From Desulfuromonas sp. (GTDB taxonomy: Bacteria; Desulfobacterota; Desulfuromonadia; Desulfuromonadales; Geothermobacteraceae): a DNA stretch of 64,000 nt. A model generated the notes under the pieces. It saw only the letters and a list, made by a program, of their open reading frames with translations, had not been told where the DNA came from and did no database searches. Numbering within the stretch: the stretch's first letter is position 1; each line of letters starts with the position of its first letter. Shown here in pieces: positions 26,334 through 35,100 of this stretch. Location: assembly GCA_002868905.1 (NCBI GenBank), contig PKUA01000029.1, positions 62,001 to 126,000 of the forward strand. The letters are read 5' to 3'. The position numbers and the translations under genes are program-made.

Positions 26334-27608
26334 TCAGGCAGATGGCAAGCAATCGCTGCCGTTGAGATAAAGATGGCGCACGTCGTCGTTTCGTCCCGGC
26401 CCGGTGAGGAATTCGAACAGTTCTCCCGGCGAGGAGAGATCGCCCCCCTCAACCACCTGAAAGTTGACACCCCACCCCTGTTGTAGCGCCCCGAGCTCCC
26501 CGACCAGGCCGAGGGCGTCAGCACCGCCGACCGTCGCCATCTCGAGCAGGGTGGCGGGGTGCAGCCCCGGGTAACTGTTGCGGGCGAAGGCGATCTCGTC
26601 CCAGACCGAGAGGGAGTCGTTGGAGGCGCGGCTGTCGGTGCCGAGGGAAAGCCGGACCCGGTGCTGCTTGTAGAGCTCGATCGGGGCTTGCCCGACTCCG
26701 AGCCGATGATTGGAGCGGGGGCAGACCACAACCGAGGTGCCGGCCGCGGCCAGCTGCTCGACATCGGCCTCGTCGACCTGAACACCGTGCACCACCGTGT
26801 TCGCGGAGGTAACCCCGCCGAGCCGGGCGAGGTAGGCGACCGGCGAGAGCCCCTCGCCTTCCGGGATATCGTCACCCCAGCCGACCAACGGGTAAAGCCG
26901 TTCGGCCAATGGTCCGCTCGCATCCTGCAGAAAATCGGATTCTGGCTGGGACTCGGCTAAATGGATGGTACAGGGGAGACTCTCCTTACGCGCGTAGCCG
27001 AGCAGCTCCTCGAGGTACTTGGCCGAGATGCTGTACGGTGCATGCGGGGCGAGCCCTGTCTCCAGACCGCCGCACTCCCCTTCCCTGAGCAATTGACCAA
27101 TTTTTTTGTGGAGCTTGCGGGTCGGCTCCGCCTTACGGCCGACCGCCTCGTAGTAGAGCCGTCCCAATAGCGGGGACTGCTGATGCGGCGACCGCGCGTC
27201 GAACTGGGAGATAACATCGCCGATCGCGCCGGTGCCGGCGCGCAGGGACTCGGAGATGCCGTGGGCAACGGCGGCGCTGAACTGCTCCGGCGAGGTGGCA
27301 CGCTTGACCCGGATCACCCGCTCGATCCAGCCGACGAAATCGTCGGGGGACGGGGGGCCGGTCTCACCGAGCTCTTCGGCCCAGACAGGGAAGTCGCTCA
27401 ACTCAAGGTGTGCATGGGCGTTGACCAGCGGCGGCAGCAGGATGCCGTCTTCAAACTCGACGATCTCGGCGTCCGGGACAATTTTCTGCAGCTCACGCTG
27501 GTGCCCGACCATGGCGATCCGGCCATCGCGGACCAGAAGGGCGCCATGCTCGATCGGCGGAGTACTGATCGGCAGGATGTATTTCGCGCTGAAAATTTGA
27601 CTTAACAC
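26334..27608 (-). CDS. Amidohydrolase (chlorohydrolase/deaminase type)
   Basis: 424 residues of the metal-dependent amidohydrolase superfamily. PPLVNAHAHLELSDFP gives the HxH metal pair (about residues 64-66), APHAPYSIS and TIHLAESQ the next histidines, and LGTDSRASNDSL the catalytic Asp. This arrangement fits purine-type deaminases such as methylthioadenosine/adenosylhomocysteine deaminase or the aminofutalosine deaminase of the futalosine menaquinone route, which is used in Desulfuromonadota. The exact substrate cannot be fixed from sequence alone. It stands between rseC and the pan operon, 43 bases downstream of panP. Confidence 0.8.
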   Translation of the reverse strand: MLSQIFSAKYILPISTPPIEHGALLVRDGRIAMVGHQRELQKIVPDAEIVEFEDGILLPPLVNAHAHLELSDFPVWAEELGETGPPSPDDFVGWIERVIRVKRATSPEQFSAAVAHGISESLRAGTGAIGDVISQFDARSPHQQSPLLGRLYYEAVGRKAEPTRKLHKKIGQLLREGECGGLETGLAPHAPYSISAKYLEELLGYARKESLPCTIHLAESQPESDFLQDASGPLAERLYPLVGWGDDIPEGEGLSPVAYLARLGGVTSANTVVHGVQVDEADVEQLAAAGTSVVVCPRSNHRLGVGQAPIELYKQHRVRLSLGTDSRASNDSLSVWDEIAFARNSYPGLHPATLLEMATVGGADALGLVGELGALQQGWGVNFQVVEGGDLSSPGELFEFLTGPGRNDDVRHLYLNGSDCLPSA

Positions 27609-27651
27609 AGCTCACCGCACCTGGCTCGCACCATGAGAATAGGACAACAAC

Positions 27652-29316
27652 TCAACAGCATTCTCCATTTTTACCATGAAATGGGTTGAATGTCTCGTTA
27701 AGTTCCTGAATCAATTGTCGAATTTCGTCCCGTTCGACAATCGCGAGCTGCTCTTGCAACACGGCGTCGAGAATCTCGTCGGTGGTCAGGGGGTTGGCCA
27801 GCACCACGCGGAACACGGTCAGGACCGTCACTCCGTAGCGGGGAACCCGCAGGCGGGTCCGGGAGACAAAGCTCTTGCCGGTTTCCCGCTGGACTTTCTG
27901 CACCAGTCGCGTGATCTGGTCGAGCAACCGGTTGATCCGCTCGGCCTGGTCCGCATCGGCCGTCTCCAGGGCGGTCTGGACCCAGGACGGGTTGTAGCGG
28001 TAGGTCAGAATGTTCAGCTCAGGCTCGGTGATCAGCTCGAAATCGGGATGACCCTTGATTTTCTCGGCCATCTGCCGGGCGCGGGCGATACCGAGGTCGA
28101 TCAACAGCTCGTAGCCCTTGCGCCCGATGATCGAGAGCCCGGCGTGAACCAACATCGACTTACCGGGGCGCGAACCTTCGAGGGTGTGACTGCCGAGGTC
28201 TTTGGAGCCGTGCCGCAGGATATAGGCGGCGTGATGCTCGATCGCCGCCAGGGCAGCCGGATCCTTGAACACCACCATACCCGCCCCCATCGGCACATAG
28301 AGCTGTTTGTGGGCATCGAGGGTGACGGAATCGGCCCGTTCGATACCTTGCAGCAGGTGGCGGTTTTTGTCGGAGAAGAGGGTCGGCCCGCCCCAGGCAG
28401 CGTCGACGTGGAAATGACAACCGACCTCGGCTGCGATATCGGCCAGCGCCTCGAGCGGGTCGACGTTGCCGGTCTCGGTGGTCCCTGCGATCCCGACCAG
28501 CGCCAGCGGCCGGATTTTCTCCCCCTGCAACTGGTCGATCTTACGTTGCAGCGCGTCCAGGTCGATCCGGTTACGATCGTCGGTATCAACCAGCACCAGG
28601 TTGTCCCGGCCGAGGCCGAGCAGGTCGGCAGCCTTGCCGAGAGAGTAGTGACCGCGCCGGGAGACCAGTACGGCTAGCCCTTCGCAGCCGAGATGGCGCA
28701 AGGCGGCCCCCATTCCCTCCCGGGCGATCCCGCGAAATTCTCCATCCGGACCGCACAGCTTGTTGCGCGCTGTCCAGAGAGCGGTGACATTGGCGATGGT
28801 GCCGCCGGAACAGAAGGCGCCGAGTGCATGCTCGCTGTCATGAATATATTTCCGGTAAAACGAGTCGTCCTGCTCGTAGACCAGGCGATGCAGCATGGCG
28901 AGAACCTGCCGCTCCATCGGCGTAAACGCCTTGGAGGTCTCGACTTTGACCAGGTTCTGGTTGAGGGCGGTCATGATGCGCGACAGCGGCAGCATGAAGT
29001 ACGGCAGGGCCGAGGTCATGTGGCCGATGAAACCGGGGGCGGCGGTATGCACCGACTGCGCCACCAGCTTCTCCTTGACGAACGCGCTGTACTCGGAGAC
29101 GAAGGTCGGCTCTTCGGGGATGCAGGGATCGTCGAAATCCTCTTCGATATCCTCGAGGCTGTGCTCCAGGGCGACGATATGTTCCTGCAGGAAACCGGTG
29201 ACGTTATCGGTGATCGCCTGGTCGACCCGACCGAGGGTCGAATCGGGCGCCTCCGGCACGGTGAAGATCCGGTAGAGGTTTTCCAGGTTCGCTTTGGCGA
29301 GTTCGCGCGGTGTCAT
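27652..29316 (-). CDS. panP: PLP-dependent aspartate 1-decarboxylase (PanP-like)
   Basis: 554 residues, group II PLP decarboxylase fold. SGGTIANVTALW, HFHVDAAWGG and the Schiff-base lysine in TLDAHKQLYVPMGAG are clear. The long N-terminal extension and sequence such as GHMTSALPYFMLPLSRIMTALNQNLVKVETSKAFTP (segments) match PanP, the glutamate-decarboxylase-like enzyme that makes beta-alanine from aspartate in bacteria lacking PanD. Its position 16 bases after panC in the pan operon supports beta-alanine supply for pantothenate. No panD is in the window. Confidence 0.88.
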   Translation of the reverse strand: MTPRELAKANLENLYRIFTVPEAPDSTLGRVDQAITDNVTGFLQEHIVALEHSLEDIEEDFDDPCIPEEPTFVSEYSAFVKEKLVAQSVHTAAPGFIGHMTSALPYFMLPLSRIMTALNQNLVKVETSKAFTPMERQVLAMLHRLVYEQDDSFYRKYIHDSEHALGAFCSGGTIANVTALWTARNKLCGPDGEFRGIAREGMGAALRHLGCEGLAVLVSRRGHYSLGKAADLLGLGRDNLVLVDTDDRNRIDLDALQRKIDQLQGEKIRPLALVGIAGTTETGNVDPLEALADIAAEVGCHFHVDAAWGGPTLFSDKNRHLLQGIERADSVTLDAHKQLYVPMGAGMVVFKDPAALAAIEHHAAYILRHGSKDLGSHTLEGSRPGKSMLVHAGLSIIGRKGYELLIDLGIARARQMAEKIKGHPDFELITEPELNILTYRYNPSWVQTALETADADQAERINRLLDQITRLVQKVQRETGKSFVSRTRLRVPRYGVTVLTVFRVVLANPLTTDEILDAVLQEQLAIVERDEIRQLIQELNETFNPFHGKNGECC

Positions 29317-29332
29317 GACGGTAACGGGGGAA

Positions 29333-30196
29333 TCAGCTCCCGCCCTCCCCGTTGGTGTGCAGCAGCCCGTTGTCGATCAGGCGGGTTTCGCCGATGAACA
29401 CGGCGAGCAACAGCACCGAATCGGCGTCGATCGCCTGTTGCGCTTCGAGGCTGTTCTGGTGACAAATTTCTAGGTAATCAATTCGCGCGTCCGGCATCGC
29501 CTCGATGGTCTGCCTGACCCCTTCGATCACGATGGCGGCCGAGGATTCGCCGGCGGCGACCTGCTGCCTGGCTTCTGCGATCGACTTGGAGAGCGCCAGC
29601 GCCTGCCAGCGCTGATCGGCACCAAGGTAGACGTTGCGTGAGCTCATCGCCAGGCCGTCCTTTTCCCGCACGATCGGCATGCCGACCACCTCGACCGGCA
29701 GGTTGAGGTCGACGGTCATACGGCGAATGACGGCGAGCTGCTGGAAGTCTTTTTCGCCGAACAGGGCGATGTGCGGCTGCACGATGGTGAACAGTTTGGT
29801 GACGACGGTGGTGACGCCACGGAAATGGCCGGGACGGCTCGCCCCGCACAACACCGAGGTGATCCCTTCGACATCGACATAGGTGGCGTAGCCGCGCGGA
29901 TACATGTCGGACGCTTCGGGGGCGAAGATGATGTCGGTCCCGACCTCTTCGGCCAGGGCGGCATCCCGGCTCAGGTCGCGCGGGTAGCTGTCGAAGTCCT
30001 CACCCTGCCCAAACTGGGCCGGATTGACGAAGATGGAGAGGACCAGGACGTCGCCACGCTCCCGACCCGCCTCCAGCAACGAGAGGTGGCCACGGTGCAA
30101 CCACCCCATGGTCGGAACGAAGGCGATACGGCGCCCCTCGGCCCGCAGGGCGAGAGCGCGTTGCTGCATCTGGGAAACGGAGCGGATGATTTCCAT
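29333..30196 (-). CDS. panC: Pantothenate synthetase
   Basis: 287 residues. The nucleotidyltransferase signature VPTMGWLHRGHLSLLEAG (HxGH) and the GEKDFQQLAVIRRMTVDLN and LAMSSRNVYL (KMSKS-like SSRN) blocks identify PanC, which joins pantoate and beta-alanine using ATP. The gene lies 52 bases after panB and just before panP, so substrate and co-substrate genes form one operon. Confidence 0.97.
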   Translation of the reverse strand: MEIIRSVSQMQQRALALRAEGRRIAFVPTMGWLHRGHLSLLEAGRERGDVLVLSIFVNPAQFGQGEDFDSYPRDLSRDAALAEEVGTDIIFAPEASDMYPRGYATYVDVEGITSVLCGASRPGHFRGVTTVVTKLFTIVQPHIALFGEKDFQQLAVIRRMTVDLNLPVEVVGMPIVREKDGLAMSSRNVYLGADQRWQALALSKSIAEARQQVAAGESSAAIVIEGVRQTIEAMPDARIDYLEICHQNSLEAQQAIDADSVLLLAVFIGETRLIDNGLLHTNGEGGS

Positions 30197-30248
30197 GGCA
30201 CCAGTTGGTCGGGGTCGCTTTCCGGTGGATTACCCTGGTTTACGTCGG

Positions 30249-31052
30249 CTACTTGAAGCTGTGCTCGCTGCCCGGGAACTGCTCGGACTTGACCTCGTCG
30301 ATATAGTCGCGAATCCCCTGGCGGATGGTGCCGGAGACGTCGGCGAACTTCTTGACGAACTTGGGTGAATATTTCTCGCACAGACCGAGAATATCGTGGA
30401 TGACCAGCACCTGGCCGTCACAGTCGACCCCGGCGCCGATGCCGATGGTCGGAATGGAGACGGCAGCGGTGATCTCACGAGCCAGTCCGGCCGGAATCCC
30501 CTCCAGAACTACCGAGAAAGCCCCGGCCTGTTCAACCGCCTGTGCGTCGGCGAGCAGCCGGTCGGCCTGTTCCCGCCCTTTCCCCTGCACCTTGTATCCA
30601 CCCATCCGGTGCACCGACTGCGGGGTCAACCCGACATGCCCCATGACCGGGACATCCATATCGACGATCGCCCGGATGGTGTCTGCGACGTTGCTCCCCC
30701 CTTCGAGCTTGACCGCTTCCGCCCCACCTTCCTTGACCAGACGACCGGCGTTACGTCGCGCCTCGGTCAGGTCGATCTGGTAGGAGAGGAACGGCATGTC
30801 GACAACGAGCAGGGCCTGCCGCACCCCCCGCCTCACGGCACGGCAATGGTAGAGCATCTCGTCCATGGTGACCGGCAGGGTATCGTCGTAACCGGCGACC
30901 ACCGTGCCGACCGAATCGCCGACCAGGATCATGTCGATCCCCTCGCCGTCCATCATGCTGGCGAAGGGGTAATCGTAAGCGGTCAGCACGGTGATTTTCT
31001 CACCAGCCTGCCGCATTTTTTGGATATCGAGAATGGTCTTTTTCTTCTGCAT
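30249..31052 (-). CDS. panB: 3-methyl-2-oxobutanoate hydroxymethyltransferase
   Basis: ATG 31052 has AAAGGATTGGAA upstream; an earlier frame to 31097 is an artefact. 267 residues with the PanB hallmarks [48 protein letters not shown] and [21 protein letters not shown] (segments). It makes ketopantoate from ketoisovalerate and methylene-THF, the first step of pantothenate synthesis. First gene of panBC-panP. Confidence 0.97.
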   Translation of the reverse strand: MQKKKTILDIQKMRQAGEKITVLTAYDYPFASMMDGEGIDMILVGDSVGTVVAGYDDTLPVTMDEMLYHCRAVRRGVRQALLVVDMPFLSYQIDLTEARRNAGRLVKEGGAEAVKLEGGSNVADTIRAIVDMDVPVMGHVGLTPQSVHRMGGYKVQGKGREQADRLLADAQAVEQAGAFSVVLEGIPAGLAREITAAVSIPTIGIGAGVDCDGQVLVIHDILGLCEKYSPKFVKKFADVSGTIRQGIRDYIDEVKSEQFPGSEHSFK

Positions 31053-31342
31053 TTCCAATCCTTTAAACCGGAACACATGATAAAAAACGCCAACCACGGC
31101 GGTGGAAGGCGTCGGCGCGGCCCGTTGTCGAACTGAACAGGGTGCGTGGTTGCTGGCTACCTTCCGTCCCGGTCGAATCGATCCAGGCGGTTTCCGGTTA
31201 TGTCATGGTTACTCCGCCGGCAGCTCCGGTGCGTGTCCCGGGCCGCTTCGGGCAGTCCTGCCAAAAAGCGTTCTACTCTATAGCATACCGACTTTTGCCA
31301 AGTCCAGGGTTTTCCCGGCGCAATCGCCAGGGTTTCCCCGGC

Positions 31343-31918
31343 CTATTCGAGTAGCTTCAAACCGTCGCGATAGGCGACACCGCACCGTTCACCGAGGCTC
31401 CAGTATTCCCGCACGCCACCGAGATAAACCAGGGGATCGAAAACCGTCGCATCGATGGTCCCATCTTCGTCGAAGGCGGCCTCGACGGCATGAATTTCGA
31501 CGATCTCGCCGAGGATCAGGCGATAATCACCGATCTCGATCTCCCGATCAAAGCGGCATTCGACATTAAGGGGAGACTGCTGCAACAGTGGGACCGGCAG
31601 CACGCTCCCCTCCTCGACATCGAGATGGCAAGTCTCCAACTTGTCGAGATCGCGTCCGGAACGGACTCCGCACAGGTCCGCCTCGAGCACCAGCGAGGAC
31701 GGCACCCCGTTGACGCCGAACATGCCGGTGGCGCGGATGTTCTCGTAGGTCTGGCGTCCCTGATTAAGGCTGACCGCCATGGTCGGCGGGGTCTTGCTGA
31801 CGATTCCTGCCCAGGAGGCGGTCATCAGGTTGACCTCTCCCGCTTCGCTACGGGTGGAGATGATGGTGGTCGGTTGCGGAAAAAAGGTCACACACGGTCC
31901 GAGTCTCCGTTTCTGCAT
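31343..31918 (-). CDS. Flavin reductase family protein
   Basis: 191 residues with a split-barrel FMN-binding fold: PTTIISTRSEAGEVNLMTASWAG (flavin phosphate loop), PPTMAVSLNQGRQTYENIRATGMFGVN and LGEIVEIHAVE. Family members are flavin reductases or FMN-binding proteins, sometimes partners of diiron or flavodiiron enzymes. Only the family is secure. A short tail after VFDPLVYLGGVREYWSLG suggests the standard size. It lies downstream of a cluster of palindromes. Confidence 0.82.
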   Translation of the reverse strand: MQKRRLGPCVTFFPQPTTIISTRSEAGEVNLMTASWAGIVSKTPPTMAVSLNQGRQTYENIRATGMFGVNGVPSSLVLEADLCGVRSGRDLDKLETCHLDVEEGSVLPVPLLQQSPLNVECRFDREIEIGDYRLILGEIVEIHAVEAAFDEDGTIDATVFDPLVYLGGVREYWSLGERCGVAYRDGLKLLE

Positions 31919-31944
31919 CTACATATCCTTTGATTCAAGATTCA

Positions 31945-31972
31945 GTAGAGACGTAGCATGCTACGTCTCTGC
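31945..31972. repeat. GTAGAGACG-type palindrome 1
   Basis: GTAGAGACGTAGCA / TGCTACGTCTCTGC; the central 24 bases (31947-31970) form a perfect palindrome. Confidence 0.85.
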
Positions 31973-31996
31973 ATGGATCAATACGAACAATTCTCC

Positions 31997-32024
31997 GTAG
32001 AGACGTCCCGCCGGGACGTCTCCG
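31997..32024. repeat. GTAGAGACG-type palindrome 2
   Basis: GTAGAGACGTCCCG, one-base spacer, CGGGACGTCTCC. Same outer arms as palindrome 1 but a different, self-complementary core. Confidence 0.85.
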
Positions 32025-32046
32025 GCCTGTCGCGTTACACGAACCC

Positions 32047-32073
32047 GGAGACGCGCCACCGACGCGTCTCTAC
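32047..32073. repeat. GTAGAGACG-type palindrome 3
   Basis: GGAGACGCG, seven-base loop CCACCGA, CGCGTCTCTAC. Outer arms are conserved. Confidence 0.8.
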
Positions 32074-32096
32074 GATCATTCATCCCCCGGGCTGCC

Positions 32097-32124
32097 GCAG
32101 AGATGCATTGCAATGCGTCTCTAC
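32097..32124. repeat. GTAGAGACG-type palindrome 4
   Basis: GCAGAGATGCATTG / CAATGCGTCTCTAC; a single A-to-G change gives a G-U pair in the stem. It ends 41 bases from the glutamate dehydrogenase stop codon. Confidence 0.8.
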
Positions 32125-32165
32125 AGGAACGTTAACCATATGCCGAAATCCGGCTCCCCATCGAC

Positions 32166-35100
32166 CTATCCCCGCCCGGGCTGGTCGAGCATCTTCTCCA
32201 TCATCCCCACCAGCACCGAAAACGGATGCAGGTTGCGTGGAACTGCGGCGAGTTCCGACAGCATGGCGTGATAAACCTGCACCTGGCCGCGTCTCTCCCG
32301 GAAGAAACGGTTGCACTCACCCTCCCCCTCCTCCCAGGCGGCGAGGGCGAGACCGTAACGGAGGGCGCCGATTCTCAATTCGAGGGTATTTTTCGCCTGG
32401 CGGTCCCAACGGTCCTGCAACACCACGCGGTCGAGGGATGCCTGCAGCTGGGTCAACTGGAGGCGTCGCGTCACCTCCTCGAGACAAGACCCGACAGCTG
32501 CAAAAGGTTGCTTCGTCGCGGACGAGAGCGACATCACCACGAGAAAATCTTTGATGAGGGGAAGATCGACCAGCATATCAACCGCATCCTGGTCGAGACC
32601 GGCTTCCAGCAACTCGTCGCAGCTCGTACGCCGCGCCGTCCGTTGTTCTTCATCGAGCGCGTCACGTTTCAGCTGCAGGAACTGTTGGAGAGCCGCACTG
32701 TAGTCCGCAATCTCTTCCCGGCCCAACCGCAGACCGAGTTGCCGGTTAAGGGCCCAGCGGCAAAAATGCGCGAGCAGGTTTTCAAAATCGAGCAGCAGCT
32801 CGTACTGCCGACCTGCCGGCAGCCGATTATCGAGGCGGGACAGCGAACTGCGCAGTTTTGGCGCGTCGAAGACCCGGTCGAGGGCCATGTAGGTCGAAAC
32901 CACCTCGACCAGGGTCGCACCGGTCTCGCGGACGAGCTCGGCGGCGAAGGTGCATCCGGCCTGATCCACCAGCCTGTTGGTCAGCATGGTTGCGGTAATT
33001 TCGACCGCGAGGGGATGGCCGGCAAGTTCGCTACCAAAGGTTTTTCGGAATTCCGGCGGGAAGTAAGCGACCAGCGTATCCGCAGTCTCTTCCGCCCCCG
33101 GGAGGGGGCTCTCGAGCAAGGCCTGGTAAATCTGCATCTTGCTGTAAGCGAGCAGGATTGCGATCTCGGGGCGGCTCAGGTCCTGCTCCGGGCGGGCGGC
33201 AATTTCGCGTGCCGCCGGCAAAAACTCCCCTTTGCGGTCGAGCAGGCCGGCTTCAACCAGCCGGTCGATCAGGTTGATAAACGGGCTGACCGCCTCGAGA
33301 CAACGCAGGCGGTCGAGGGAGAGGCAGAGGCTCTGAGTGTAGTTGTTGTGGAGGACGCTGTCACAGACTTCATCCGCAGCGGATTCAAGCAGACGGTCAC
33401 GTTCATCCTCGCCGGCGACACGGCCGCTCTCCATCAGGCGATGCAGGAAAATCTTCAGGTTGACCTCGTGGTCGGAACAGTCAACGCCGCCGGAGTTGTC
33501 GATGGCGTCGGTGTTGATCCTGCCACCGCCGAGAGCGTATTCGATCCTGGCCCGCTGAGTAAAGCCGAGATTTCCCCCTTCCCCGACCACCCGGACTTGC
33601 AGCCGGTCGGCATCGACCCGTAAGGTGTCGTTGGCCCGGTCACCGGCATCTTCGTGCTTCTCGCTGCTCGCCTTGACATAAGTGCCGATCCCGCCGTTCC
33701 AGAGCAGATCGACCTGCGCGGTCAACAGCAAGCGGATCAGCCCCTCTGGATCCATCGAGGAGTGGCGCACCCCGAGCCAGGCCCGCACCTGTGAGGACAG
33801 CGGAATATCCTTGGCGTCCCGTGAGAAAACCCCCCCCCCTTCGGAGATCAGTTCCAGGTTGTAGTCGTCCCAGCCGGAGCGGGGCAGGTCGAACAACCTC
33901 ATCCGCTCCTGCCACGAGGTTACGGCATCGGGATCGGGGTCGAGGAAGATATGGCGATGGTTGAAGGCCGCCAGCAGCTTGAGTGCCTTTGATTGCAGCA
34001 TGCCGTTGCCGAAGACGTCGCCGCTCATGTCACCGATACCGACGACGCTGACCGACTCCTCCTGCACGTCAATCCCGATCTCACGGAAATGTCGCTGCAC
34101 ACAAACCCAGGCCCCGCGCGCGGTAATACCGAGTTTCTTGTGATCGTACCCCTTCGAACCGCCGCTGGCGAAGGCATCCTTGAGCCAGTACCTGTATTCG
34201 GCGCTGATCCCGTTGGCGGTGTCGGGCAGGTGGGCCGTCCCCTTGTCGGCCGCCACCACCAGGTAAGGGTCGTCACCGTCGTAAGCGACGATCCCCTCCG
34301 GTCGAATGACCTCTTCCCCCTGGCGATTGTCGCACAGATCGAGCAGGCCACGCATGAAGGTCTGATAAGCCTTCTTCGACAACGTCATCCCCTCGTCCCG
34401 CGTCTGGAACGGAGTCTTGACGACAAACCCCCCTTTGGACCCAACCGGCACGATCAGGGCGTTCTTGGTCATTTGGGTTTTCATCAGCCCGAGGACTTCA
34501 GTCCGAAAATCGTCCGGTCGATCGGACCAGCGGATACCGCCGCGGGCCACTTTCCCGCCGCGCAGGTGAATCCCCTCCATCGAAGCGCTGTGGACATAAG
34601 TCTCGTACAGCGGGCGCGGCGCCGGCATGTCGATGATGCCGATGGCGCTGATTTTGAACGACAGGAAGTAATCGTCGCGCCGATGGCGCAGGAAGTAGTT
34701 GCTCCGCACGGTTGAATCCATCAGGTTGAAAAATGTGCGGAGGATGGAATCCTCGTTGACGTCGCTCACCTTCTCGAGAGCCCTGATCAACTCCATCCTG
34801 ACCGGCATCAGCAGTTTTTCTTCCCGTTCGAGCAGATCGTCCGCCCCATCCATCGGTTGAAAACGCCCCTCGAAATAACGGAACAACAACCTGGCGACGT
34901 CAGGGTTGTTGATCAGGGCAAACGCCTCACGTTTCTTGGTATAGGGGGACCCGAGCTGATGGTAGTAATTCCGGTAGGCGCGGAAGATGTCGATCTGGCG
35001 CCAGCCAAGACCTGACAGCGGAATCAGCCGGTTGAGATAGTCGTTTTCCAGACGACCGTCACGCAGGGCGGTCAGGGCATCGAGCAACGGAACCTTCAGC

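Noticed and set aside
31945-32124. The run of palindromes as a CRISPR array
   Set aside because: Each unit is a different hairpin with only outer arms shared; there are no regular spacers and no cas genes nearby.
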